A DNA stretch of 24,099 nucleotides from NCBI GenBank assembly GCA_002716645.1, contig PBBR01000008.1, positions 6,792 through 30,890 of the forward strand, in the 5' to 3' direction. The stretch is from Chloroflexota bacterium (GTDB lineage Bacteria > Chloroflexota > Dehalococcoidia > UBA3495). This document shows, piece by piece, positions 1 to 7,915 of the stretch. Both the position numbers and the translations under genes were made by a program. Positions within the stretch are counted from its first letter, which is position 1, and each line of letters begins with the position of its first letter. The notes beneath the pieces are model-generated. The model searched no databases. It saw nothing but the letters and a program-made list of their open reading frames with translations, and was not told the DNA's origin.

Positions 1-444
1 GGGCTAGGGGTAGTAGCTTCTCGAAATATTGTTCATGCTGCGCTATTCTTGCTAGTCTCGTTAATGGCCACCGCTGGAATTTATCTAATTTTGTTTAGCG
101 AATTTTTAGCATTGGTCCAAGTGCTCATCTATGGTGGCGCAGTGGTGATTGTGTTGTTATTCGCAATAATGATGACTAGGTCTTCAGATTACCCAAGGAT
201 ATCCGATAATAGATTGTGGCCTATAGCGGCAATATGTTCCCTCGTGCTCATAGGGGTATTAGGGATGTCTTTTTGGCAAACGGCGGACACGGTAGTAGGT
301 CCCCAGCATGCTGACTTCAGCGCAATAGGAAACTCATTGTTTACTACATGGGCTATCCCGTTTGAGATAGCGTCTCTAGTACTTTTAGTGGCTTTAATTG
401 GGGCTATTGTGATAGCCCGGTCTGATGGAGAGGATAGTAATTAG
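1..444 (+). CDS. nuoJ: NADH-quinone oxidoreductase subunit J (5' partial)
   Basis: Membrane subunit of respiratory complex I, in the quinone-side part of the proton-pumping arm. The reading frame is open from base 1, so the true start lies upstream; 147 residues are present, with the TAG stop at 442-444. The first visible residues (VVASRNIVHAALFL) match the loop after TM1 of NuoJ, so only about 20 residues should be missing. The conserved TM3 block (VQVLIYGGAVVIVLLFAIMM), with its Tyr and small-residue run linked to the pi-bulge, is intact. The TTG at 49 is inside the gene and is not a real start. nuoK begins two bases after the stop, as in a nuoA-N operon. Identification is firm from the TM3 signature and from the gene order J-K-L-M-N. 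Confidence 0.93.
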   Translation, partial: GLGVVASRNIVHAALFLLVSLMATAGIYLILFSEFLALVQVLIYGGAVVIVLLFAIMMTRSSDYPRISDNRLWPIAAICSLVLIGVLGMSFWQTADTVVGPQHADFSAIGNSLFTTWAIPFEIASLVLLVALIGAIVIARSDGEDSN

Positions 445-445
445 T

Positions 446-766
446 ATGATGCCACTAGTATATTTTCAAATATTAAGTGCGATACTCTTTGGGCTTGGAG
501 CATATGGTGTCCTGGTTAGAAGAAGCGCTGTATTAATCCTAATGTCAATCGAATTAATGTTGAATGCTGCAAACATAAACTTAATAGCCGTGGCAGCTCA
601 TAGAGAAGGACTAGGACACTTTGCTAATTTTGACGGCCATATAATCGCCATATTTATTATCACAATAGCCGCCGCTGAAGTAGGATTGGCCATGGCGATA
701 ATACTTCGTATATTTAGGAACCGTGGAACCGTTGATGTTAGTCAAATCAATGTTATGAAATGGTAG
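446..766 (+). CDS. nuoK: NADH-quinone oxidoreductase subunit K
   Basis: Small three-helix antiporter-like subunit of complex I that carries membrane-embedded glutamates of the proton path. Starting at ATG 446 gives 106 residues and puts the TM2 glutamate at Glu36 (SIELML), the same number as in E. coli NuoK. The TM3 glutamate is Glu78 (AAAEVGLA). A GGAGAGG stretch at 428-434 lies 11 bases before this start. An in-frame ATG at 425 would add seven residues and overlap nuoJ; it lacks a ribosome site and spoils the match to family length. The tail after TM3 is a few residues longer than usual. The gene follows nuoJ by one base, so coupled translation is likely. Confidence 0.95.
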   Translation: MMPLVYFQILSAILFGLGAYGVLVRRSAVLILMSIELMLNAANINLIAVAAHREGLGHFANFDGHIIAIFIITIAAAEVGLAMAIILRIFRNRGTVDVSQINVMKW

Positions 767-866
767 TTTAGAGTTGGATAGTTATAAAGAGAGCAGATTG
801 CATATATTCGGGTTTTCTAGTCGTTCATATTGGATAGACGAACGGTATGAGAGATCGATAGAGAAA

Positions 867-899
867 GTCACAGTACCATATCAATTTTATTTCTGTGAC
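867..899. repeat. Perfect 7-bp inverted repeat upstream of nuoL
   Basis: GTCACAG at 867-873 and CTGTGAC at 893-899 are perfect reverse complements, separated by 19 AT-rich bases. They end 22 bases before the nuoL start, inside the only long gap (767-921) of an otherwise tightly packed nuo operon. The element could be a two-half-site operator or a 7-bp RNA stem with a large loop. Both readings are inference. The rest of the gap shows no ORF and no good promoter. Confidence 0.5.
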
Positions 900-921
900 C
901 CTCTGAAGGTGCTGAGTTAAC

Positions 922-2847
922 ATGGAATGGGCGTGGTTGATTCCCGTTTTTAGTTTTATTGCCGTCCCTTTGATAGTTCTGTTTGGCTCCCGATTGCCGG
1001 CCAAAGGAGCATTTCTAGCTATTTTGGCGATGCTGGGCGGGATAATAGTGTTTGCAATCGTAGCTGTGGATTTCTTGCAATCTGGAAGCAGCACGAACGG
1101 ATGTGGGATCAGTGAGTTCACCAAATCCATGACGTGCCTATATTCTATAGACTGGTTCGAGGCTGGGAGTTTCGTAGGGGATTCATCTGATGGGATAAGA
1201 CTAGTTTGGGGAATGCTTTTAGATCCCCTAACTGTGCTGATACTAGGGTTGATAACGATTGTGGCCTTAATGGTGCAGATTTATTCACTGGGATATATGC
1301 ATGGAGATCCTAGGTTTGGTTGGTATTATGCGTTCCATGCGTTGTTCGCAGCCTCTATGCTTACCTTGGTGCTGGCCGATAATTTCCTTCTCTTGTACGT
1401 TGCCTGGGAGCTAGTTGGCGTTTGTTCGTATCTGCTGATCGGATTTTGGTTTGAACGTCCCTCCGCGCGCGAGGCTGCTAAGAAGGCATTTATAGTTACT
1501 AGATTAGGTGATGTAGGCCTTCTTATTGGAATACTTCTGCTTTGGAGTGAAGTGGGTAGTTTTAGTATGGTTGCTGCTTTTGAGGCAGCGAACAATGGTT
1601 CGATGAGTCAACTTACAGCCACGGTTGCTGCGTTGTTGCTGTTCGCTGGAGCTGCAGGAAAATCCGCTCAATTTCCTATGCATGTTTGGTTGCCTGATGC
1701 TATGGAAGGTCCGACTCCGGTCAGTGCTTTAATTCACGCTGCTACTATGGTCATAGCCGGAGTGTACTTGGTAGCACGTTCGTATCCGATATTCGTTGCG
1801 TCTGGCGATGCTTTGACAGTCGTAGCTTGGATCGGATTGATAACTGCATTTGGAGCGGCAACCATCGCCTTGACCGCTACTGATCTTAAGAGGATATTGG
1901 CCTACTCAACTATTAGTCATTTGGGCTTGATGATGTTATCACTCGGTGCGTTTGGTTATACGGCTGCCATATTCCATTTGTTAGCCCATGGGTTTTCAAA
2001 AGCACTGCTTTTCTTGGGGGCTGGCAGTGTCATGCATAGTATCGACGAGTTGGATATCAGGAAAATGGGTGGCTTGAGAAAAGTTATGCCATTAACGGCT
2101 CTTCTATTTTCAATTGGCGCGTTGTCTCTCGGTGGAATCCCTATACTATCTGGGTTCTGGAGTAAGGATGAAATCCTAATTGCAGTTAGTGAGCACTTAC
2201 CGCCAGTTTTTATTGTTCTGACATTTATGGTTGCTTTTATGAGTGCTCTATATATGGGCAGGGCAATGTTTGCAGTCTTCTTTGGAAAGCTGAATCCCGA
2301 ACATGAGCATGCTCATGACGCCCCTATGAGTATGGCGGTGACAATGTCGATACTTGGGGTGTTTGCTCTAGTGTTTGGGTTAGTCAGCCTAGATTGGCCA
2401 GGTAGTTTTAACGGAATAGGGACGCTTGTTTATTTTGAGAAACAACTTCACTTTCACTTAGTACCATGGATAGCTGGATTGTCTACTATTTTGGCTGTAT
2501 TAGCGTTTGTCCTGGCGTATTTTATATACGCACGAAAACGTATCTCTTTGGATTCTACAAGGGCCAAATTCAATTGGTTGCATAAGATAGTTGAAAATAA
2601 ATATTACTTGGATGAATGTTATCAATGGATAGTTGAAACTATCGTCTTAACAAGTGCCAGGCTCCTGGGTTTATTTGACCGCGTTATAGTCAACGATATC
2701 GGTGTTAATGGTCCAGGATGGATTGTGAAAAAAGTGGGAATATCAATGAAAATGCACATTACGGGACATGTATATTCCTATGCTTTGGGTACTATGCTCG
2801 GTACGATAGTGCTGGGTGTAATGTGGTGGCTGAGGTCCGTTGATTAA
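922..2847 (+). CDS. nuoL: NADH-quinone oxidoreductase subunit L
   Basis: The most distal antiporter-like subunit of complex I, which pumps protons and carries the long lateral helix. The 641-residue protein has the usual length and layout. The TM5 glutamate is Glu163 (AWELVG), the TM7 lysine is Lys247 (AAGKSAQFPMH), the broken TM7-8 region reads HVWLPDAMEGPTPVSALIH, and KRILAYSTISHLG marks the second half. The C-terminal part (about 500-641) has the amphipathic stretch and final membrane helix expected of NuoL. ATG 922 is preceded by GAAGGT at 905-910. The stop is three bases before nuoM. Nothing looks truncated, and every key charged residue I checked is present, unlike nuoM. Confidence 0.97.
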   Translation: MEWAWLIPVFSFIAVPLIVLFGSRLPAKGAFLAILAMLGGIIVFAIVAVDFLQSGSSTNGCGISEFTKSMTCLYSIDWFEAGSFVGDSSDGIRLVWGMLLDPLTVLILGLITIVALMVQIYSLGYMHGDPRFGWYYAFHALFAASMLTLVLADNFLLLYVAWELVGVCSYLLIGFWFERPSAREAAKKAFIVTRLGDVGLLIGILLLWSEVGSFSMVAAFEAANNGSMSQLTATVAALLLFAGAAGKSAQFPMHVWLPDAMEGPTPVSALIHAATMVIAGVYLVARSYPIFVASGDALTVVAWIGLITAFGAATIALTATDLKRILAYSTISHLGLMMLSLGAFGYTAAIFHLLAHGFSKALLFLGAGSVMHSIDELDIRKMGGLRKVMPLTALLFSIGALSLGGIPILSGFWSKDEILIAVSEHLPPVFIVLTFMVAFMSALYMGRAMFAVFFGKLNPEHEHAHDAPMSMAVTMSILGVFALVFGLVSLDWPGSFNGIGTLVYFEKQLHFHLVPWIAGLSTILAVLAFVLAYFIYARKRISLDSTRAKFNWLHKIVENKYYLDECYQWIVETIVLTSARLLGLFDRVIVNDIGVNGPGWIVKKVGISMKMHITGHVYSYALGTMLGTIVLGVMWWLRSVD

Positions 2848-2850
2848 TAT

Positions 2851-4365
2851 ATGGCTGCAATAAACGAAATAATACTATTATCACTTATATTGATTCCTCT
2901 GATTGCTGCGATAGTGGCTATGGGGTTCCCTAAGGATAATCCAAGGCCAGTTTGGTACTTTGCTATCGCGGTATCTGCAGTGACATGTATTTTGTCCATC
3001 ATCGCTTTCGTTGGGTACGATTATACCGAAGGTGGATATCAGTTTGCACGTACGTACGACTGGATAGGCGATCCAGTAAATATTAGTCTGGCTCTGGGAA
3101 TAGATGGTATAGCTGCACCACTAGTACTCCTGAATGGTATTGTCCTACTAGGGGCAGTACTTATATCTCAAACTATAATACACAGGTCACGCGACTTTTT
3201 CGTGTTGCTACTAGCTTTAGGGTCTGGGGTATTTGGTGTATTTGCAGTACAGGATCTGTTCTTCCTGTTTTTCTTCTACGAACTAGCAGTATTGCCCATG
3301 TATCTGCTCATTGGGGTTTGGGGTAGCAGTACTGATTTTGGGACTTTCCTAAGAACCAAAGAGTATGGTGCTATGAAGCTCATGTTAGTTCTCGTTGGTG
3401 GGAGTGTACTGATATGGGTAGGTATTCTGGCTTTGTATGCTCAATCTGCTAATGTTGGGTCCCCAACGTTCAATATGATTGAACTCGGGGAATTAGCAAA
3501 AGAAGGCGCGTTCAGCCACGAATTCCAGAGATGGGTATTTCCGTTATTTATGATCGGATTTGGTATTCTGGCAGGACTCTGGCCGTTCCATACATGGTCT
3601 CCTGATGGTCACGTGGCGGCACCTACGGGCGTTAGTATGTTGCATGCTGGCGTTCTAATGAAATTAGGCGCTTTCGGTATTATCAGGGTAGGCGTGATTC
3701 TTCTACCCGAAGGGGCTTCGGCCTGGATGCCTATCTTGATAATCTTGGGAACCGTAAATGTTGTGTACGGTGCTATATCTGCTATATCCCAACATGATTT
3801 AAAGTATGTTATCGGATATTCTAGTGTTAGTCATATGGGTTATGTGATTATGGGTATTGCTACTCTTCATCCTGTTGGAGTAACCGGTGCGGTACTCCAG
3901 ATGTTCTCGCATGGCATAATGACGGCTCTCATGTTTGCAATGGTGGGATCGATTTACGAGAGGACTCATATCAGGGACACAAATGTTTTAAACGGTTTAA
4001 TCAAGCGAATGGGTACTGCAAGTTGCTTTTTCGCCATAGCTGGGCTGGCATCTTTAGGGTTGCCGGGTTTGAGTGGATTCATAGCTGAATTTATGGTTTT
4101 TGTCGGGGTGTTTCGGACTTATCTGCCTCTCGCTGTATTAGCCGTAATTGGCGCTGCTATTACAGCAGTCTATATGTTGCGTCTCTTAGCTAAAACATTT
4201 TTTGGAGAAGCGGATCCAAGATGGGATGACCTCCCTGACTCTAGTCCAATTGAAAAAGCTGTAGGTGCTGTTTTTGTTGCAATATTGATAGTAGTAGGAG
4301 TATGGCCTGCTCCATTGGTTAGAGTTATAAATATAGGTGTGGACTCAGTCCTACAAGGTCTATAG
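2851..4365 (+). CDS. nuoM: NADH-quinone oxidoreductase subunit M
   Basis: Central antiporter-like proton-pumping subunit of complex I, 504 residues, normal length. It has the TM5 glutamate at Glu144 (FFYELAVLP), the TM7-8 block PFHTWSPDGHVAAPTG, and the second-half motif LKYVIGYSSVSHMG. The position of the TM7 lysine (five residues before the Pro of PFH, as in NuoL and NuoN here) is Leu240 in GILAGLWPFH, so this broadly conserved lysine is missing. The start is ATG 2851, three bases after nuoL; its 3' end carries the AGGAG that probably serves nuoN. Assignment to NuoM rather than MrpD or another antiporter-like protein rests on the operon order and the PFHTW signature. Confidence 0.96.
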   Translation: MAAINEIILLSLILIPLIAAIVAMGFPKDNPRPVWYFAIAVSAVTCILSIIAFVGYDYTEGGYQFARTYDWIGDPVNISLALGIDGIAAPLVLLNGIVLLGAVLISQTIIHRSRDFFVLLLALGSGVFGVFAVQDLFFLFFFYELAVLPMYLLIGVWGSSTDFGTFLRTKEYGAMKLMLVLVGGSVLIWVGILALYAQSANVGSPTFNMIELGELAKEGAFSHEFQRWVFPLFMIGFGILAGLWPFHTWSPDGHVAAPTGVSMLHAGVLMKLGAFGIIRVGVILLPEGASAWMPILIILGTVNVVYGAISAISQHDLKYVIGYSSVSHMGYVIMGIATLHPVGVTGAVLQMFSHGIMTALMFAMVGSIYERTHIRDTNVLNGLIKRMGTASCFFAIAGLASLGLPGLSGFIAEFMVFVGVFRTYLPLAVLAVIGAAITAVYMLRLLAKTFFGEADPRWDDLPDSSPIEKAVGAVFVAILIVVGVWPAPLVRVINIGVDSVLQGL

Positions 4366-4372
4366 GAGCATT

Positions 4373-5896
4373 TTGTCTGGATTAACTGCAAATATATATT
4401 TACTAACACCTGAGTTTATTCTGGCTGGATTAGCATTGTTTGTATTGGCTGTAGACTTGTTTTTGCCAGATGATAAGAAAGCGATACTGCCGATTATCTG
4501 TATATGCGGCCTCGTTCTTGTGGCATTAGTAAGCATGATGATGTTGCCAGGGGTTAATATCTCCCTATATGGTGGACTATTAGCCGTAGATGCTTTTTCG
4601 CTGTTTTTCAAGATAGTGTTTTTGTTGATTGCTGTATTTATAATACTTAGTTCTGCGCAATACATTAAACAGCATCTCTCCCATCAAGGAGAATTTTATG
4701 GACTTCTTCTTTTTTCTGTACTGGGTATGAATATCATGGTCCAGTCAAGAGAGCTACTGACTGCGTATATAGCATTAGAGCTTCTGAGTTTTAGCTTGTA
4801 TGTCATGGTAGCGTATTCATTGAATAATTCGAAATCTAATGAAGCTGGGCTTAAATACATTATTGTAGGGGCATTTTCGTCTGCTGTATTGCTTTACGGC
4901 TTGAGTATGTTGTACGGAGCGACCGGCGTCACTAAGTTTGCGGATATCGGGATGATTTTGTCAGGAACGTCAGACCTGTCTCCTGCGTTGTGGGTAGGTG
5001 TTGCTCTAATCTTCGTTGGATTAGGGTTTAAGTTGTCTATCGTTCCATTTCATATGTGGGCACCGGATACCTATGAGGGTGCGCCACTTCCCGTAACGGC
5101 TTATCTGGCGATAGCATCAAAAACTGCGGCTTTTGCCTTGGTGTTGAGATTCGTATGTGAAGGCATGATTGTTGCAGAATCGTTGTGGCAAGAATGGCAG
5201 ATAATTTTCGCTGTCCTGGCAGCAATATCTATGCTAGCAGGTAATTTAGTTGCCCTTGCGCAGACTAATATGAAACGGTTAATGGCGTATTCAAGTATTG
5301 GTCATATAGGATATATATTGGCTGGTGTTACAGTTCTTTCGACTGACTCGCTGGTTGCTGCAAATAGCGTCAGTTTTTATCTTGTAGGATATGCAGTTAC
5401 TAATATGGTGGTATTTGCTGCAATAATTGCTTTCTTCAACTCCACAGGTAATGACGATATAGCGAGTCTGAGGGGATTGGCAGATTCGCAACCGTTGTTA
5501 GCAGCTGCAATCGCTATTGGTTTATTTTCTCTGGCAGGTCTTCCAATATTTGCTGGCTTTACAGTTAAGTTCTATTTGTTCGCTGCTGTTGCTAGTTCTG
5601 GTTTCTTATGGCTTGCGGGAGTTGCAATATTAGCCAGCTTGATATCACTCTACTATTACTTGCAAATAATACGTCAGATGTATATTGAAGGCTCTGACAA
5701 TTCTGGCCATTCCAGTCCGGATGATGCTCACGGTGTGATTTCAGCTTCAGGAACAGTATCCCTGCCGCGCACGTCTTTTTCAACCACCTTAGTCTTAGGA
5801 ATAGGACTGATTCTCGTAATATGGCTGGGAGTTTATCCTGGGCCTTTGTTAGAAATCATAGAGTGTGCTAGCGAAGCTCTTATAGGGCTTAGTTAA
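4373..5896 (+). CDS. nuoN: NADH-quinone oxidoreductase subunit N
   Basis: Third antiporter-like proton-pumping subunit of complex I. From TTG 4373 it has 507 residues, close to the usual 480-500. It shows ALELLSFSLYVMVAY for the TM5 region, the TM7 lysine at Lys220 (GFKLSIVPFHMWAPDTYEGAP), and MKRLMAYSSIGHIGY. The start is uncertain: there is no ATG near the expected N-terminus. AGGAG at 4364-4368, overlapping the nuoM stop, sits four bases before TTG 4373, which I prefer. A GTG at 4337 would add 12 residues inside nuoM and has no ribosome site. This is the last gene of the nuo operon here; a weak hairpin follows at 5909. Confidence 0.94.
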   Translation: MSGLTANIYLLTPEFILAGLALFVLAVDLFLPDDKKAILPIICICGLVLVALVSMMMLPGVNISLYGGLLAVDAFSLFFKIVFLLIAVFIILSSAQYIKQHLSHQGEFYGLLLFSVLGMNIMVQSRELLTAYIALELLSFSLYVMVAYSLNNSKSNEAGLKYIIVGAFSSAVLLYGLSMLYGATGVTKFADIGMILSGTSDLSPALWVGVALIFVGLGFKLSIVPFHMWAPDTYEGAPLPVTAYLAIASKTAAFALVLRFVCEGMIVAESLWQEWQIIFAVLAAISMLAGNLVALAQTNMKRLMAYSSIGHIGYILAGVTVLSTDSLVAANSVSFYLVGYAVTNMVVFAAIIAFFNSTGNDDIASLRGLADSQPLLAAAIAIGLFSLAGLPIFAGFTVKFYLFAAVASSGFLWLAGVAILASLISLYYYLQIIRQMYIEGSDNSGHSSPDDAHGVISASGTVSLPRTSFSTTLVLGIGLILVIWLGVYPGPLLEIIECASEALIGLS

Positions 5897-5908
5897 GATT
5901 GTTCTTGA

Positions 5909-5928
5909 GTTGTGGGCTTTAACGCAAC
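5909..5928 (+). terminator. Weak hairpin after nuoN
   Basis: GTTGTG (5909-5914) can pair with CGCAAC (5923-5928), with one G-U pair and an 8-base loop, 12 bases after the nuoN stop. There is no proper T tract, so it is at best a weak terminator or an RNA-end-protecting stem. The short region 5897-5979 holds no other visible signal. Confidence 0.22.
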
Positions 5929-5979
5929 CTAACAGTCTATTTCAGGAACTTTATTCAAATAATATGGATTGTGGATCTT

Positions 5980-6468
5980 ATGATCATTGCTGTTATTGGT
6001 AATAGTAGTGCTAAACCTGAACATTATTCCCTGGCGGAGGCCGTCGGCAGAGAGTTGGCAAAAAGGTCTGTAACAGTGGTTTGTGGAGGGCTAAGCGGAG
6101 TTATGGAGGCAGTTTGCAAGGGAGCTAAGTCTGAAGGTGGAATGACTATAGGAATTCTTCCTGGCCAATCCTCACGTGATGCTAACCAATATGTGGATAT
6201 ACCTATAGTAACTACTATGGGCTATTCAAGGAACGTTATAGTCGTGAATACAGGGGAGGCTGTCATATCTGTGGGAGGTGCATTTGGTACTTTGTCTGAA
6301 ATTGCCCACGCTCTTAGTGAAAATATCCCTGTAATCGGTCTTAGCAGCTGGCCATTAACTGTAAAAGGTGACGGAGACCCGGTTGAGCCCGGAATTATAA
6401 ATGCTGTTGATGCTGTAGATGCGGTAGAGAAAGCTATATCAGCGGCATCTACCCGAATATACTCATAG
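5980..6468 (+). CDS. TIGR00725 family (LOG-like) nucleotide-binding protein
   Basis: Small Rossmann-fold protein of 162 residues related to the LOG/YvdD lysine-decarboxylase-like group (TIGR00725). It has the opening IAVIGNSSAKPEHY, the motif GGLSGVMEA at 37-45, and VGGAFGTLSEIA at about 98-109, a variant of the PGGxGTxxE motif that in LOG proteins cleaves cytokinin-type nucleotides. A conserved Arg lies at 84 (YSRN). The substrate of this subfamily is not established, so I give no reaction. ATG 5980 matches the family start; GTG 5971, nine bases upstream, is an alternative. The stop is 14 bases before eno, so the two are probably co-transcribed. The C-terminus ends in a short NAVDAVDAVE repeat, typical of the helix that closes the fold. 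Confidence 0.8.
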   Translation: MIIAVIGNSSAKPEHYSLAEAVGRELAKRSVTVVCGGLSGVMEAVCKGAKSEGGMTIGILPGQSSRDANQYVDIPIVTTMGYSRNVIVVNTGEAVISVGGAFGTLSEIAHALSENIPVIGLSSWPLTVKGDGDPVEPGIINAVDAVDAVEKAISAASTRIYS

Positions 6469-6482
6469 AAAGGTTCACTAGC

Positions 6483-7805
6483 ATGGTTTATTTATCTAAA
6501 GATTTCGTGATAACCGGGGTGCTCGCCAATGAAGTTTTGGATTCTAGAGGAAACCCCACTGTAGAAGCAAAGGTAACATTATCCGGTGGCGCTTTCGCGA
6601 CAGCTATTGTTCCGTCTGGTGCTAGCACAGGAGCCTATGAGGCCCTTGAGTTAAGAGACCACGATCCACTGAGGTTTGGTGGTAATGGTGTGTTACAGGC
6701 CGTCCAAAATATTGATTCGGTCTTGGCGCCTGGAATCATAGGTCTCAGTGCCGATGATCAAGCGACTATAGATAATAGAATGTTGGAACTAGATGGTGCT
6801 TCTGATAAATCAAGCTTGGGAGCTAACGCTATATTAGCTGTTTCTATGGCGGTAGCTCAAGCTGCTGCTAGTCAACATTCTGCTGGGGATGGTTTATGGA
6901 AATGGCTTTCTAAGGATGGAGTTGTTAGCTTGCCTGTGCCTATGCTCAATATCCTTAACGGAGGGCGACATGCTTCGAACTCTACTGACGTCCAGGAGTT
7001 TATGGTGTTGCCGGTAGGTCTCCCGACGTTTTCAGAGTCCCTACGGTGTGGTGTAGAAGTGTATCAAGCCCTAAAAGCCCTGATGAGAGAAGGAGGACAT
7101 AATTTAAATGTTGGAGATGAAGGTGGATTTGCGCCTTCACTGCCTTCAAATCGTGCAGCTATCGAACTAGTTGTGAAAGCTATTGAAAAAGCAGGGTATT
7201 CACCGGGGAATCAGGTGTTTATAGGATTAGATGTTGCTGCTTCCGAGTTGTTTAATAAGGCAGATGGTCTATATGGATTAGAGAAAGAAGGTAGATATCT
7301 AACCTCGGCAGAGTTGATTGCGTTATATGAACAGTGGGTATCGGAATATCCTATCCTTAGTATAGAAGATGGATTAGATGAGGATGACTGGCAAGGATGG
7401 GTATCATTGCACCAAAGTCTGGGAGACCGTGTTCAACTTGTCGGGGACGATCTGTTTGTTACTAATATAGCTAGGATAAAAGATGGTGTTGATATGAACG
7501 CGAGCAATGCTGTCTTACTTAAGCCGAATCAAATTGGCACTCTGACAGAAACATACCAAGCCCTTCAGATGACTAGACAGGCTGGTTGGGGAGCGGTGAT
7601 GAGCCATCGGTCTGGCGAGACTGAAGATACCACAATTGCTGATTTGTCAGTTGCGTGGAACGTAGGCCAAATCAAAGCCGGCGCTCCCGCTAGATCAGAT
7701 AGAGTTTCCAAGTATAATCGGCTGCTCAGAATAGAGAAATCGTTAGCTGATAGAGCAATTTACAGTGGTAGGTCTACGTACGCATATCTTAGGTCTAGTA
7801 TATAG
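6483..7805 (+). CDS. eno: Enolase (phosphopyruvate hydratase)
   Basis: Cytoplasmic glycolytic enzyme that interconverts 2-phosphoglycerate and phosphoenolpyruvate with two Mg ions. The 440 residues include the N-terminal LDSRGNPTVEAKV and GASTGAYEALELRD loops. The acid Glu213 lies in GDEGGFAPS. Metal ligands are Asp250 (FIGLDVAAS), Glu295 (SIEDGLDEDDW) and Asp322 (LVGDDLFVTN). The catalytic Lys347 is in LLKPNQIGTLTE, the signature SHRSGETEDTTIADLSVA is at about 374-391, and Lys398 is in QIKAGAP. All known catalytic residues are present. It is about ten residues longer than E. coli enolase, mostly from a longer N-terminus. ATG 6483 follows an AAAGG-like site. It lies 14 bases after the TIGR00725 gene and 110 bases before gap. 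Confidence 0.98.
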   Translation: MVYLSKDFVITGVLANEVLDSRGNPTVEAKVTLSGGAFATAIVPSGASTGAYEALELRDHDPLRFGGNGVLQAVQNIDSVLAPGIIGLSADDQATIDNRMLELDGASDKSSLGANAILAVSMAVAQAAASQHSAGDGLWKWLSKDGVVSLPVPMLNILNGGRHASNSTDVQEFMVLPVGLPTFSESLRCGVEVYQALKALMREGGHNLNVGDEGGFAPSLPSNRAAIELVVKAIEKAGYSPGNQVFIGLDVAASELFNKADGLYGLEKEGRYLTSAELIALYEQWVSEYPILSIEDGLDEDDWQGWVSLHQSLGDRVQLVGDDLFVTNIARIKDGVDMNASNAVLLKPNQIGTLTETYQALQMTRQAGWGAVMSHRSGETEDTTIADLSVAWNVGQIKAGAPARSDRVSKYNRLLRIEKSLADRAIYSGRSTYAYLRSSI

Positions 7806-7904
7806 ATATAATAGGATTTACAATGGCGCTATTGGTGCATCCATATCGTTTAATTGACACGCACTATATAGATGGGATTAGTGCATTAAGATGTTGAAGA
7901 TGCC

Positions 7905-7910
7905 GGAGGT
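7905..7910 (+). promoter_or_regulatory. Strong ribosome binding site that fixes the gap start
   Basis: GGAGGT lies five bases before TTG 7916. No ATG or GTG in the same frame lies near the conserved N-terminus (VTRVGINGFGRIGR), so this site makes TTG 7916 the start of gap. The 7806-7915 gap also contains a consensus TTGACA at 7854-7859 but no convincing -10 box. Confidence 0.7.
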
Positions 7911-7915
7911 TAAAA

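Noticed and set aside
425..445. Earlier ATG for nuoK at 425
   Set aside because: It adds seven residues outside the family pattern and lies on the GGAGAGG site that serves ATG 446.
825..1130. Long minus-strand frame across the nuoL start, and other antisense frames inside nuo, leuS, ktr and eno genes
   Set aside because: These are shadows of strong coding frames, with no family resemblance or ribosome sites.
4337..4372. GTG start of nuoN inside nuoM
   Set aside because: No ribosome site precedes it; AGGAG at 4364-4368 favours TTG 4373, although that spacing is short.
7854..7882. Promoter for gap from TTGACA at 7854-7859
   Set aside because: The -35 box is perfect, but the best -10 at 16-18 bases is ATTAGT or similar, only three of six bases.
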